A DNA stretch of 64,000 bases from Lutispora thermophila DSM 19022 (GTDB taxonomy: Bacteria > Bacillota > Clostridia > Lutisporales > Lutisporaceae). Below are positions 50,918-60,161 of this stretch, one piece after another (positions within the stretch are counted from its first letter, which is position 1; every line of letters begins with the position of its first letter). The DNA lies in assembly GCF_900142105.1 (NCBI RefSeq), contig NZ_FQZS01000019.1, positions 1 through 64,000 of the forward strand, given 5' to 3'. Both the position numbers and the translations under genes were made by a program. The notes under the pieces were generated by a model that had not been told where the DNA came from, did no database searches, and saw nothing but the letters and a program-made list of their open reading frames with translations.

Positions 50918-51958
50918 TTAACCTTGATGCGTTTGCCCAATAACATTCTCGACCCTTGACATGTTGAATATGCCTTCTTCGAAAGGTGTTCTCCTCATTC
51001 TATGAGGTAAAACAAGTTCTGCAGCTTCCAATAGATCACTGTTCAAAACTTTATTTCTTCCGTTAAAAGCTGCGATTGTCATTGCAGTCTTTATCATGGC
51101 AATATCCGCTCTGTGACCATCCACTTCCATTTCAATGCTTGTTCTTGCAGCCATCTCCAATATACTATCGTCATAAGTAACTTCATGTAAAAGCTCTTGG
51201 GCTTTTTTTATCCTATTTCTTAATTCCTGCTGCTTAGACTTCCATTTCTTTGCAAAAGCTTCACTGTCTTTCTCGAATTCCAACCTATTTTTTATTACTT
51301 CCATTCTTTTTTCTGATTCTCTTTCTCCTGTAACATTGACTACCATGCAAAATCTATCCAATAGCTGGGGTCTAAGATCTCCCTCTTCTGGATTCATGGT
51401 ACCTACCAAAATAAATCTCGCAGGATGAGAAAATGATACCCCTTCTCTTTCTATGGTATTGACACCCATAGCCGCAGAATCCAATAGAACGTCAACTATA
51501 TGATCATCCAGCAGATTTACCTCATCTACATAAAGAATATTTCTGTTTGCCTGAGCAAGTATACCGGGTTCAAACTTTTTCTCGCCTTTTTTTATTGCAT
51601 ATTCTATATCGAGAGTTCCCACAACTCTATCTTCTGTGGCACTTATAGGCAGATCTACAACTTTCATTTTTCCTTTTACTTCATTAAGTTTTACATTTAC
51701 TTCCAATTTTTTCAGGCATGTGATGCACATGCCGCTTTTATCATAAGGATCACAACCAAAAATACAACCTTCTACTTGTGTTCTTTCGGGAAGCAGCTCT
51801 GCTAGAGCTCTTACGGCAGTAGATTTGGCAGTTCCCTTTTCTCCTTTTATCAATACTCCTCCAAGAAGAGGATTAATAACATTCAATATCAAAGCCTTTT
51901 TCATCTTTTCCTGTCCTACTATAGCTGTAAATGGATATACCGTTTTTGCGTTTTTCAT
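50918..51958 (-). CDS. ChlI-like AAA+ chelatase subunit
   Basis: A 346-residue AAA+ ATPase: Walker [10 protein letters not shown] at 39-47, Walker [12 protein letters not shown], sensor 1 [16 protein letters not shown], and the arginine region [10 protein letters not shown]. It carries a cysteine set [18 protein letters not shown], also seen in other ChlI-type proteins. The ATG at 51958 is eight bases after AAGGAG. With ChlD-like and CobN-like proteins encoded directly downstream it should form a three-part chelatase. Confidence 0.92.
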   Translation of the reverse strand: MKNAKTVYPFTAIVGQEKMKKALILNVINPLLGGVLIKGEKGTAKSTAVRALAELLPERTQVEGCIFGCDPYDKSGMCITCLKKLEVNVKLNEVKGKMKVVDLPISATEDRVVGTLDIEYAIKKGEKKFEPGILAQANRNILYVDEVNLLDDHIVDVLLDSAAMGVNTIEREGVSFSHPARFILVGTMNPEEGDLRPQLLDRFCMVVNVTGERESEKRMEVIKNRLEFEKDSEAFAKKWKSKQQELRNRIKKAQELLHEVTYDDSILEMAARTSIEMEVDGHRADIAMIKTAMTIAAFNGRNKVLNSDLLEAAELVLPHRMRRTPFEEGIFNMSRVENVIGQTHQG

Positions 51959-51979
51959 CTTTGAAACTCCTTCCAACTT

Positions 51980-52215
51980 CTATTCTACATTTTTGCAATA
52001 TTTAACACCTGCTACAAATAAAACTATGAAATACAATAGCAGTACAACCACATGCAAAATCATGCTTTGCACATCTTCTCCTATATTTCTTAATGCAATA
52101 CTTGTATGAGTAAGAGGAAGAGTATTTGTAAAATATTTTATAGATGAGCATGGATAAAGGCTTCCGTTAAAGGCCTATACCTCCGATATTGCCAAGTAAT
52201 AAGCCAAATCTACCA
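51980..52215 (-). pseudogene. ABC-2 permease 3' remnant
   Basis: The minus strand encodes, without a start, NGSLYPCSSIKYFTNTLPL, then THTSIALRNIGEDVQ and a final membrane helix ending CKNVE and TAG at 51982-51980. The LPLTHTSIALR block with a following hydrophobic helix matches the C-terminus of ABC-2-type permeases. A preceding piece, SGRFGLLLGNIGGI, in another frame could be its continuation across a frameshift. Only the tail of the gene remains, directly behind the cobN remnant. Confidence 0.6.
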
Positions 52216-52250
52216 GATGGATTCATTGACTTCGAAGGAATCATCTAAGC

Positions 52251-53194
52251 TTATACATATAGATAAACACTTTGAGGAGAATCAAGACTAAAGGCACATC
52301 CTATCATATCGTTTCGAGGAGGCATATTATGAAATATTATTGCAACTTTTTTGTCCTTGTTAGGTTTTATGGCCAGTTTTGCCCAATTTAATGCAAGCCT
52401 ACATATTTTATTTATTCTTTCATAAATAGGCTTGTGCACTATTTTCTGGACTATATCATTTTCTATAAGCTGGCAATACGCTATGGTAACCGTGATTATC
52501 TGCCCATCAAACTCTGGATAATATACATTAGAGGTAAGAGACATTGTATCTAAACCTCTTAGATTGGTCTCCCAATCTTCATATGCCTGGTAAGTGCTCA
52601 TGCCTTGAAGAACAGGCACATGGATAAAATTGCTGTAAAGCAATATTCCTATTACAGGCTTTCCTGATCTATTTGCTTTAGCCAAATACTCCCTATGATT
52701 TTCAATATTTTTTCCGGGATAATAAATTCCTTCCCATTTCAATGGCTTAGGTAAATCATATTAAATTTTCATGCCACCATAATAGGCTGCAAGATACTTT
52801 ATTAAATTTTTGCAATTAAGTTTATTGCTTGATAAAACATATTTTAATATCTATTGATACTCTCTTTGGGATAAACCTGATTTCCCCAACATCATTTTAT
52901 TTTCATCATCAAAACCGGAACGGATAAAAAACTTCTTAATGCCTGTGAATTTGCCTATTATGGAATCAAAACTCTTAAAATGAGTCAAACCGCCATGCAT
53001 TATTATTAATACTATATCTGAAGCTTTTATCTTACTTATGCATTTTTGGTATTCTTTTTTGTAGTTATCTATTTTATAGCTATCCATAAAATCAATAAGG
53101 ATCTCTTCATCGTACTCCTTCTGCAATAGCTTACCTGCTTCCTTGAAATTGCATGAGGAATCCATAGGGGACATTATAAAACAATACTATACAT
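52251..53194 (-). pseudogene. Decayed second cobN, N-terminal part only
   Basis: The remnant begins at an ATG at 53194 overlapping the end of cbiZ. A frameshift in a T-run after six codons leads into SPMDSSCNFKEAGKLLQKEY, IVLIIMHGGLTHFKSFD and FDDENKMMLGKSGLS. An in-frame TAG near 52853 and a TAA near 52760 interrupt the frame, but between them the reading still makes sense (NLIKYLAAYYGG). It resumes with PKPLKWEGIYYPG and AIIFHNMPPRNDMIGCAFSL and is cut after DSPQSV. This is the CobN N-terminal part that the intact CobN-like protein lacks, plus overlap. Confidence 0.8.
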
Positions 53195-54293
53195 GCCTAC
53201 CACCTTCAATAATTGCAGCCATTAAGACTCCGTAGTTTTCCGTCATTGCTTCTATTGCTTCATCACAAGAATTCCACCGGAAATTAAACTCCTGACCTAT
53301 CGCATATCTTGCTTTAAGTCTTTGGATGATGTTCTTTCCTTCCTCTATTGCCTGATGTGGCGAAATAAGCTGCCAATCCAGCTGATCCATAAGATGAACA
53401 TAAAGAGAAGTTAGTATTACAATTTCTTCCTCTTTATCTAATACTTCAAGTTCATTTACAAACTCCGGCTTATCCAATGGATTTGAGCTTATTGTCTTGT
53501 ATCTATTCCATATTTTATCAACATCCAATCCAAATCTTTTCATTCTCCTTAGCATACTGAATTGATTCTTTGGGCAAAGGCCTGTTTGAAGATAAAGGGC
53601 TTCTTTTACGGCAGGCTTTACCGCCAAACCTATGAGTTCCCCTAGCTTAGAATGCTTACCGGCATTTATCAGTTTTAATTTGGATTTGCTGTTGCAGGTG
53701 ATGATTGTTCCGTCTGTTCCTGATCCTGTTGCAATACCTCTCGAATAGTTGCTGCCTGCCATAAGCTCCTGCAACGCTGCTGTTTTGGCTTCAGTACAGG
53801 TTACCAAGGCTCTGGTCATGCTTCCTTCAGGCATGTCCGCATCGATATATAACAAAATATTTATAGTTCCTTCTTTTAGCATTACCGCTTTACCTTCCCG
53901 TTCATGAAAAGAAGCCGGATCACCTGCCCGTCCGCCGTTAACTTCCACTCCTGCCGTTACTATGGCAGTAACTGTCAAGTCCTCATAGCTTACAGTTTTG
54001 ATTGATACGTTATCCATAGAAGCTGCAGTGGATAGACCAGTAGTAGTATAAGGGTCAAGGCCAATTTCTTCAGTAATTAAAATCATATGCTCACGCAATG
54101 TGTTTGCTCTAAGCTTGCATTCCATTCCTGCTCTCGGATTAGCATCATAGTTGTATACTGCTTTTAGCTTTTCATTATATCCTCCATTAAGATAGGATGT
54201 ACTCAGCACCTTCCTATCATCTTTAAACTTTATCACTATGCTTTTTTGATATCTATGGACTTCGTCTCCTGTTGACAATTTGTATATCACCAT
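53187..54293 (-). CDS. cbiZ: Adenosylcobinamide amidohydrolase CbiZ
   Basis: A 368-residue protein with the CbiZ domain in its first two thirds: TTGLSTAASMDNVSIKTVSY, VTAIVTAGVEVNGGRAGDPA and IATGSGTDGTIITC. CbiZ cleaves the aminopropanol amide of adenosylcobinamide or pseudo-cobamides so that the ring can be rebuilt. The C-terminal third (about 250-368) is an additional helical region I do not recognise. It overlaps the upstream ATPase gene by a few bases. Placement in a corrinoid importer operon fits salvage and remodelling. Confidence 0.88.
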   Translation of the reverse strand: MVIYKLSTGDEVHRYQKSIVIKFKDDRKVLSTSYLNGGYNEKLKAVYNYDANPRAGMECKLRANTLREHMILITEEIGLDPYTTTGLSTAASMDNVSIKTVSYEDLTVTAIVTAGVEVNGGRAGDPASFHEREGKAVMLKEGTINILLYIDADMPEGSMTRALVTCTEAKTAALQELMAGSNYSRGIATGSGTDGTIITCNSKSKLKLINAGKHSKLGELIGLAVKPAVKEALYLQTGLCPKNQFSMLRRMKRFGLDVDKIWNRYKTISSNPLDKPEFVNELEVLDKEEEIVILTSLYVHLMDQLDWQLISPHQAIEEGKNIIQRLKARYAIGQEFNFRWNSCDEAIEAMTENYGVLMAAIIEGGRHV

Positions 54294-55498
54294 TTTGAAC
54301 CCTCCCCGCCTATATCAAGATTATCCATTATCTCAGAAACACTGTCACAAAGCTTTAAATTTAAATAATTCATAGCTAAACACCTTTGAAGTTCATCCTT
54401 ATCTCTTATAGATAACACCTTTTTCCCCGATTCCAATGCATATGCCAAAAGCTCAATGTTTTTCCTGTTTATATTTCCCAAGGGACATCCAGAATCTATA
54501 ACTGTATCCACTTTATCTATCATGGATTTTGCTTTTTCTAATGTAGCATCTTTTATTTCACTAAAAGGAGTTTCACTTTGAATATCTAACCCCATGGTAA
54601 TTGCTATTTCATAATCAACATCATTTTTATGAATTATACCGGTATTTACTCCTATACCTTTTTTTGTCAATAACCTGTAAATAGGTACTCCATGCCCTCC
54701 CCCACCAATTACAAATACGGAAGGTTTGCTTTGGTTAGAAAGCTCAATAGTACCCAAAAATGCATTAAAACCTGCATCTTTAATGTCATATAGATCTGAA
54801 ATAGATTTATTGCTTCCTACTTCTTCCGGAAAACCGAAATCTACGATTGCTCCTTTTTTTACAAGCATCACTCTATCACAGCTTTTTAATGCAATATCTA
54901 TATCATGAAGGGATAGTATTACAGTAATTCCTTTTTCTTTGCTTAACTTTTTTAAAATAGACATTACCTCTAGCTTATGTTTGACATCCAAATGGGTAGT
55001 AGGTTCATCAAGTATGATAATTTCAGGTTCTTGGGCTAATGCCCGTGCAAGGAGAACTTTTTGCTTCTCACCATCGCTCAGCTCATTATAATATCTGGTA
55101 GCAATGTTTTCTCCGTTTATCATGCCTAAGCATTCCCAAATCTTTTTTTCATCTGATTTTGTCAATCTGCCAAGGATTCCTGTGTGGGGATATCTGCCCA
55201 TAGCAACTATATCAAAAGAAGTTAAAAATCCAACATTAAGCCTCTCTGTCAAAACTACCGCCAGAGTTTTTGAAAGGCTTGTACCCTTAATATCTGATAA
55301 TTTCTCGCCTTTAATGTAAATGTCACCTTTTAATGGATTTAAGAGTTTGGAAAGGGATTTCAAAATGGTGGATTTACCTGAACCATTGGGTCCAAGAATG
55401 CATAAAATCTGTCCTTTTAATACTTCAATGTTCATTTCTCTAACTACTTCTTTATTGCCATATCCCACAGTCAAGTTCCTGGTTTCCAACATCTTCAT
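54287..55498 (-). CDS. BtuD-like ATPase fused to a Rossmann-like domain
   Basis: A 403-residue fusion. Residues 1 to about 240 are an iron-siderophore/cobalamin-type ABC ATPase with CILGPNGSGKSTILKSL, ELSDGEKQKVLLARALAQEP and IIILDEPTTHLD. Residues of about 257-403 form an extra domain beginning SVFVIGGGGHGVPIYRLL, a glycine-rich nucleotide-type loop, with VDTVIDSGCPLGNINRKNIE later. I do not know this domain's function. The gene overlaps btuC by 4 bp and cbiZ by 7 bp. Confidence 0.9.
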   Translation of the reverse strand: MKMLETRNLTVGYGNKEVVREMNIEVLKGQILCILGPNGSGKSTILKSLSKLLNPLKGDIYIKGEKLSDIKGTSLSKTLAVVLTERLNVGFLTSFDIVAMGRYPHTGILGRLTKSDEKKIWECLGMINGENIATRYYNELSDGEKQKVLLARALAQEPEIIILDEPTTHLDVKHKLEVMSILKKLSKEKGITVILSLHDIDIALKSCDRVMLVKKGAIVDFGFPEEVGSNKSISDLYDIKDAGFNAFLGTIELSNQSKPSVFVIGGGGHGVPIYRLLTKKGIGVNTGIIHKNDVDYEIAITMGLDIQSETPFSEIKDATLEKAKSMIDKVDTVIDSGCPLGNINRKNIELLAYALESGKKVLSIRDKDELQRCLAMNYLNLKLCDSVSEIMDNLDIGGEGSKW

Positions 55499-56523
55499 AG
55501 TTTAGTCCTCCTTTTCAAAAGCAGCCAGATCACAATTGGAACCCCAAAAAAGGAGGTTACACTGCTTATAGTCAATTCTGCTGGTGCTAAGAGTGTTCGT
55601 GCTATAAGGTCACATAAAACTGTTATTGTACCTCCAAATAGTATGGACAAAGGAACAAGCATCCTATTATCTGAAGTTCTGAGGGATAGCCTGGCAATGT
55701 GCGGCACTGACATTCCTATAAAGGCAACAGGGCCCGCAAAAGCTGTAACTGCAGCCGTCAATACACTGGATACAAGTATGATGCAAATCCTGAAGAACTT
55801 AATATTAACTCCCATACTTTTGGCATATTCTTCTCCCAGTAAAAAGGCATTCAATGGTTTTGAAATCATAAAAGCACCAAATAGAAAGGGTATAACTATG
55901 ATAGTCATTATTTTAAGCTGATCCCATGTAAATCCTGAAAAACTTCCCATAGTCCAAATGATGAACTCTTTAAGTTTTTCATTTTCAGCAAAAGTTTTTA
56001 AAATATTGGTAACAGCTGTACAAAGATATCCTATCATCAATCCGATAATGAGTAATGTTGCAATATCCCTTACTTTATAGGCAACTATCAAAATAATTGC
56101 AGTAACACATATAGCTCCTAAAAATGCACCAATAAAAAGAGTATATGGTGATAAAGTGGAGAATCCAAAGGTAACTCCGCCCAGCATCAGTAATGCTATA
56201 AAAAGAGTAGAGCCGGAAGATACACCCAAAATATAAGAATCTACAATAGGATTACGAAAGAAAATCTGAAATAATAAGCCAGCTACTGCAATTGCAGCAC
56301 CTCCTATCATAGAAGCCAACGCTCTGGGCAATCTAATCTTCCAAACAATGGTAGAATTAACTGAATCATCTTGAACTTTATTTAAAATAATATCAATAAC
56401 TTCCCATATACTTATCTTCACAGATCCGACAGCAATGCTAATCACAAAAACGGCAATTAGAACCATAATCAATATTAGATAAATCACTACATATTTGCCG
56501 TAGCTCATCTCAATGTCTCTCAT
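55495..56523 (-). CDS. FecCD-type corrinoid permease (BtuC-like)
   Basis: A 342-residue permease with about ten membrane helices. IRLPRALASMIGGAAIAVAGLL and VAFIGMSVPHIARLSLRTSDNR are the BtuC/FecCD signatures. The start is the ATG at 56523 behind GGAGG; the frame extends to 56550. With the ATPase downstream and binding proteins upstream it forms the corrinoid importer of the riboswitch operon. Confidence 0.92.
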   Translation of the reverse strand: MRDIEMSYGKYVVIYLILIMVLIAVFVISIAVGSVKISIWEVIDIILNKVQDDSVNSTIVWKIRLPRALASMIGGAAIAVAGLLFQIFFRNPIVDSYILGVSSGSTLFIALLMLGGVTFGFSTLSPYTLFIGAFLGAICVTAIILIVAYKVRDIATLLIIGLMIGYLCTAVTNILKTFAENEKLKEFIIWTMGSFSGFTWDQLKIMTIIVIPFLFGAFMISKPLNAFLLGEEYAKSMGVNIKFFRICIILVSSVLTAAVTAFAGPVAFIGMSVPHIARLSLRTSDNRMLVPLSILFGGTITVLCDLIARTLLAPAELTISSVTSFFGVPIVIWLLLKRRTKL

Positions 56524-56586
56524 AAATACCTCCAACACAATTGAATACATAGGGGTGGCGACACCCCTATGTATGTTATTCTTCCT

Positions 56587-58056
56587 CTACTTTCTTGGAA
56601 GCTTTATTAATTTCTCTACTTTATAGCCTTTAAAAGCTTCCGGATGGAAAACTGCTGCAAAATCCTTAACAAAACGGTCAGTATCAGGAATGGTCTGCCA
56701 CCAATCAGCACTATACACCCATACATTGCCATTCTTAACTGCTTTTATATTAGCCAACAATGGATTCTCTTCAACAATTCCCTCAATAGTTGGTTTATTC
56801 ATGTAGTTAATTGTAGACGAATAAATCAATATATCTGCATCTATGGCCTTTGCATAAAAATCTTCCATGCTTATTTGAGTGCTCCCGGATGTTCCTACTC
56901 CAACATTACTAAATACATATTGTCCTCCTGCCATCTCTATCCACTTACCTACATAAGATCCTGAGTCAGCCACAGACATTTTACCTTTGTATGATTTGCC
57001 CAAAGCAACCTTTGGCTCTTTAAGGCCGGCAATTTTTGCTATAGTATTATCAATCTCCTTTACCGCATCATTAAGTATTTTTTCTGCTTCTAATTCCTTA
57101 TCATAAAAAGCCGCCATAAACTTTATCCATTCCATGCGCCCTAAATAATGAGATTCTAGATACTCATTATTAATTGCACAATTAATTCCCATTTCAGATA
57201 GTTTCTCAATCATAGCTTGTTGTCCATATACTCCTGTATACGCGAAGACCATATCTGGATTAACAACCTTAACAACCTCATAATCCGGCTGTGCCATACC
57301 TTCTCCGCCTACATACTTTACACTGCCTCTTTTAAAAGCATCTTTTACTTCTTTTAATTCCCAATTTTTCTCCGAAGTTGTTACTGCTTTCAAAGTATCT
57401 AGAACACCTAGCTTAACAAGGGGACCTACCTGAGTAGATGATGCACACATAACTTTTTTCAAAGGTATTCTTATGATTTTGTCCGCTTTATAACCTTTAG
57501 GCACTTCTTTACCTTGAGGCACCAGAAGATGTCTAATGTTCTCTCCGTCAGTAACCAATTTGCATCCATCGTCTAAGTACTCAATTCTGAAGTTTTGAGA
57601 GAAATAATTCGGAAGAGCTTTAATCATTATGCTTAATTTTGAAGTTTTGCTATCATATGAGGTTTCATATCCAAATACCACTTGAATGAAATCTTGAGGC
57701 ACATATAGTACATTGTTTTTTACTTCTGATACTTGACTAAGCTTATGTGCTCTTCCGTTTACATATACATTGGCTTTGCCCTGTTTCATTAAGTAAATAT
57801 TATCTCCTCTTAATAGAGTGATATTTTTATTTTCTTCATCCCAGGATAAATTTGCTCCCAATGCCTCAGATACTGCCTTGAGGGGGATCATAACCTTTCC
57901 CTTGTTAATATAGGGTTTAGCTACGCCAAGATTTACTTCTTTGCCATTGACATCTACTCTTATTAGTGCTTCTGCAAAAGCATTTGTCGATAATGTTGTC
58001 ATAATAAAAATACATGCAGCTAAAAATGTCAGTACTTTTTTCATTTTATTCACCAT
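56587..58056 (-). CDS. Corrinoid-binding protein with copper-amine-oxidase-like N-domain
   Basis: A 489-residue exported protein with a signal peptide (cleavage likely after NAFA). Residues of about 28-150 form a copper-amine-oxidase-N-like domain (RVDVNGKEVNLGVAKPYI, KVMIPLKAVSEALGANLSWDEE), usually a surface or wall-associated module. Residues of about 165-489 are a BtuF/FepB-like binding fold (KVMCASSTQVGPLVKLGVL, VKVVNPDMVFAYTGV). It has no lipobox, so it is attached by other means or secreted. GGGAGGAG precedes the ATG. Confidence 0.88.
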   Translation of the reverse strand: MVNKMKKVLTFLAACIFIMTTLSTNAFAEALIRVDVNGKEVNLGVAKPYINKGKVMIPLKAVSEALGANLSWDEENKNITLLRGDNIYLMKQGKANVYVNGRAHKLSQVSEVKNNVLYVPQDFIQVVFGYETSYDSKTSKLSIMIKALPNYFSQNFRIEYLDDGCKLVTDGENIRHLLVPQGKEVPKGYKADKIIRIPLKKVMCASSTQVGPLVKLGVLDTLKAVTTSEKNWELKEVKDAFKRGSVKYVGGEGMAQPDYEVVKVVNPDMVFAYTGVYGQQAMIEKLSEMGINCAINNEYLESHYLGRMEWIKFMAAFYDKELEAEKILNDAVKEIDNTIAKIAGLKEPKVALGKSYKGKMSVADSGSYVGKWIEMAGGQYVFSNVGVGTSGSTQISMEDFYAKAIDADILIYSSTINYMNKPTIEGIVEENPLLANIKAVKNGNVWVYSADWWQTIPDTDRFVKDFAAVFHPEAFKGYKVEKLIKLPRK

Positions 58057-58079
58057 TTTATAACTCCTCCCAATTCTAA

Positions 58080-58670
58080 TTACTCAATTCCAGCTACTTC
58101 TTTCATTATTCTTATTGCCTCTTTATTTTTATCTTCGCTACCAACTTCCAATGAAATCACCACAACATCATTTTTTTTCAGATTAAAAGCTATAAAATCT
58201 TGCAGCCCTGCTTCAACAAATACAATATCTGGCTCAAGCTCTAATATTTCAATGATATCAGGATTAGATTCCTTACCAACCATGGGCAAGTTTTTCATAT
58301 TGTCATTTACAGATTTACCATTCTCGGGAACAACGCCACATATGGATACACCCCCAACAGAATGGAATAGTTCAAAAAGCTTTTCCGATATTACCGCGAC
58401 TTTTTCCGGTTTTTTCTCAATCTCCACGTGGTTTCCTAACATATCTGTAATTACCGTGGGATATGCTTTTTCATTTTTGTCATTTTCTATTCCTCCTTCA
58501 TTACCACTACTTTCCCCATGAACAACTGATTCCACATTACTTTGCAAACTTGAAGCATCTAATGAGATGTTTGAATGCTTGTCCTTATCATCATTAATAT
58601 TTGACCCGCATGCACTCAATAGCAAGGTCAGCATTAAAATCCATATAAGGTAAATAGAAAATTTCTTCAT
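58080..58670 (-). pseudogene. Truncated BtuF-like lipoprotein (N-lobe only)
   Basis: A 196-residue product with lipobox LLLSAC and the first half of a BtuF/FepB-like fold (VITDMLGNHVEIEKKPEKVAVI, IIEILELEPDIVFVEAG). It stops after AIRIMKEVAGIE, where the linking helix begins, so the second lobe is missing. Full proteins have about 300-350 residues. It is therefore probably a broken gene. The ATG at 58670 follows GGGGG. It is the first gene behind the cobalamin riboswitch. Confidence 0.75.
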
Positions 58671-58735
58671 ATAGCAACCCCCTAGCTCAATATTGCACCG
58701 TATTTTTTGCACTCATGCATTGGTTCTATCATGGT

Positions 58736-58833
58736 TTAATATGTAACCTTCAGCAATTTTACCATCTTCGGAAGCATAGAAAATCCTCTAGTATATACAT
58801 AATTTTTATCCATATATGCAATCTTGTACTCAT
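58736..58833 (-). pseudogene. Possible 3' remnant of a binding-protein gene, or short leader ORF
   Basis: Two overlapping frames are possible. One ends MDKNYVYTRGFSMLPKMVK and LLKVTY, reminiscent of the C-terminal helix of BtuF-like proteins. The other is a 24-codon ORF (58833-58759) with a very good AAAGGAG site. Neither is certain. The position inside the leader, before a half binding-protein gene, suggests a deletion scar. Confidence 0.35.
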
Positions 58834-58950
58834 AATTACTCTCCTTTGTCATTCTCTCATATCGCAAGCCCTTCGCTATATAATATAAACAATAGACAAA
58901 GACCCCTTTTGACATCTGCATGTTACGAGATCTATACTAGTGAGGATATT

Positions 58951-58981
58951 AAAAAACCTTACCTACAAGATGCAGGTAAGG
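58951..58981 (-). terminator. Terminator of cobalamin riboswitch 1
   Basis: The minus strand reads CCTTACCTGCA, loop, TGTAGGTAAGG, then six T. It lies about 35 nt beyond the aptamer and serves as the expression platform. Confidence 0.85.
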
Positions 58982-59014
58982 CTATAATTCAACATAATAA
59001 ATAATCGCCTATCC

Positions 59015-59207
59015 CGTACCTCGCAGGATTTACGCTTTTGCATTACAAGCAGGTCTTCTGACTCTGGTTCATCAATGTATCATGCCTTCCCGGAATATAC
59101 AGTGGCATCATTTATGATACATTTCCCCATCACAGCGGCGGGACCGTACAGGATTTTCACCTGTTTCCCTTTTAAGTCGGCATATATACCGAACACTTGT
59201 AACATTG
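59015..59207 (-). promoter_or_regulatory. Cobalamin riboswitch 1 (corrinoid import/chelatase operon)
   Basis: On the minus strand the landmarks of the B12 aptamer occur in order: AAAGGGAAACAGGTGAAAATC, CCCGCCGCTGTGATGGGGAA, GATGCCACTG, CCGGGAAGGC and GTCAGAAGACCTGC. It is followed by a terminator, so bound cobalamin should stop transcription of the binding-protein-to-CobN unit. Confidence 0.95.
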
Positions 59208-59228
59208 ATATTAAGTTCTAATAATCAA

Positions 59229-59744
59229 TTAAGATTCTATGCCTTTTCTGGCTTGTACACCTTTCTTGTAATAATGCTTTACTTCCTTCATTTCTGTTAC
59301 TAAATCGGCCATATCAATCAGTTGTTGAGGTGCATATCTTCCTGTTATTATTACTTCAATATTATCTGCTTTTCCCCTCAATAGATTAATTACTTCTTCT
59401 ACAGAAATAAGCTTATAGTATATAGCCACATTCAACTCATCCAGAACCACTACATCGTAGCTATTATCTTTAAGCACTTTCTCAAGGATTTCAATTCCTT
59501 TTTTCGCTGCTAGTATGTCTTCTTCTGTAGGCTTATTGAATATGAAACAATCGCGACCAAACTGATGTATTTCGAAATTTGGCAGATAGTTTGCGGCCTT
59601 TAACTCGCTATATTCCATACCTTTTATAAATTGTCCAAAGTACACTCTTTTTCCTGCACATACAGCTCTCAAGGATAATCCTAATGCAGCGGTAGTCTTA
59701 CCCTTACCATTACCTGTATATACATGTATTTGTCCCTTTATCAT
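59229..59744 (-). CDS. cobO: Cob(I)yrinic acid a,c-diamide adenosyltransferase (CobO/BtuR)
   Basis: A 171-residue P-loop enzyme that adds the adenosyl group from ATP to reduced corrinoids. Walker A GNGKGKTTAALGLSLRA is at the N-terminus; VVVLDELNVAIYYKLI and VIITGRYAPQQLIDMADLVT follow. The start is the ATG at 59744, after AAAGGTGA. It has its own cobalamin riboswitch and terminator upstream. It would supply the adenosylated form that CbiZ needs. Confidence 0.94.
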   Translation of the reverse strand: MIKGQIHVYTGNGKGKTTAALGLSLRAVCAGKRVYFGQFIKGMEYSELKAANYLPNFEIHQFGRDCFIFNKPTEEDILAAKKGIEILEKVLKDNSYDVVVLDELNVAIYYKLISVEEVINLLRGKADNIEVIITGRYAPQQLIDMADLVTEMKEVKHYYKKGVQARKGIES

Positions 59745-59780
59745 GTTATACAATCACCTTTTTCATCATAATGTTAATGT

Positions 59781-59812
59781 AAAAATCCCCATATCCGCGG
59801 ATGGATATGGGG
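59781..59812 (-). terminator. Terminator of cobalamin riboswitch 2
   Basis: Hairpin CCCCATATCC...GGATATGGGG followed by ATTTTT on the minus strand. Confidence 0.88.
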
Positions 59813-59877
59813 ACAAATATGGTAATATTTTATCCTAGCATAAGACTTCCCCTTCCCTCCGAAGGTAACTTGCTCCA

Positions 59878-60033
59878 AACAATTAGGCAGGTCTCCTGGC
59901 TTTCGTATCATCCTATTCTCAACACCTTCCCGAGAGAACTCAGTGGTATAAGTTGATTTCGTCCACGATTACAGTAGCGGGGGCTGCAGCGGACTTTCAC
60001 CGCTTTCCCTATTAATCTTACAGAACCTAATGT
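59878..60033 (-). promoter_or_regulatory. Cobalamin riboswitch 2 (cobO)
   Basis: The minus strand carries AATAGGGAAAGCGGTGAAAG, CCGCTGCAGCCCCCGCTACTG, ACTGAGTTCTC, GGGAAGGTGTTGAG and AAGCCAGGAGACCTGCC, the B12-box order. A terminator lies between it and cobO. Confidence 0.95.
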
Positions 60034-60161
60034 TTTATATTCAATTTACTATTATAGTGTATCACAGGAATTATTTATCTTCAATAGCAATATAATCAAA
60101 AGAAATGTTAACTTATTGCAGCCAAGCTCTTAAAGCAATATAGAAGTATTTATAAATTTAA

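Noticed and set aside
52743-52853. Possible stop-codon recoding (TAG as pyrrolysine) in the cobN remnant, since the frame stays readable through TAG
   Set aside because: A TAA follows within 35 codons, a frameshift precedes it, and the gene is cut at its end; simple decay explains all of this.
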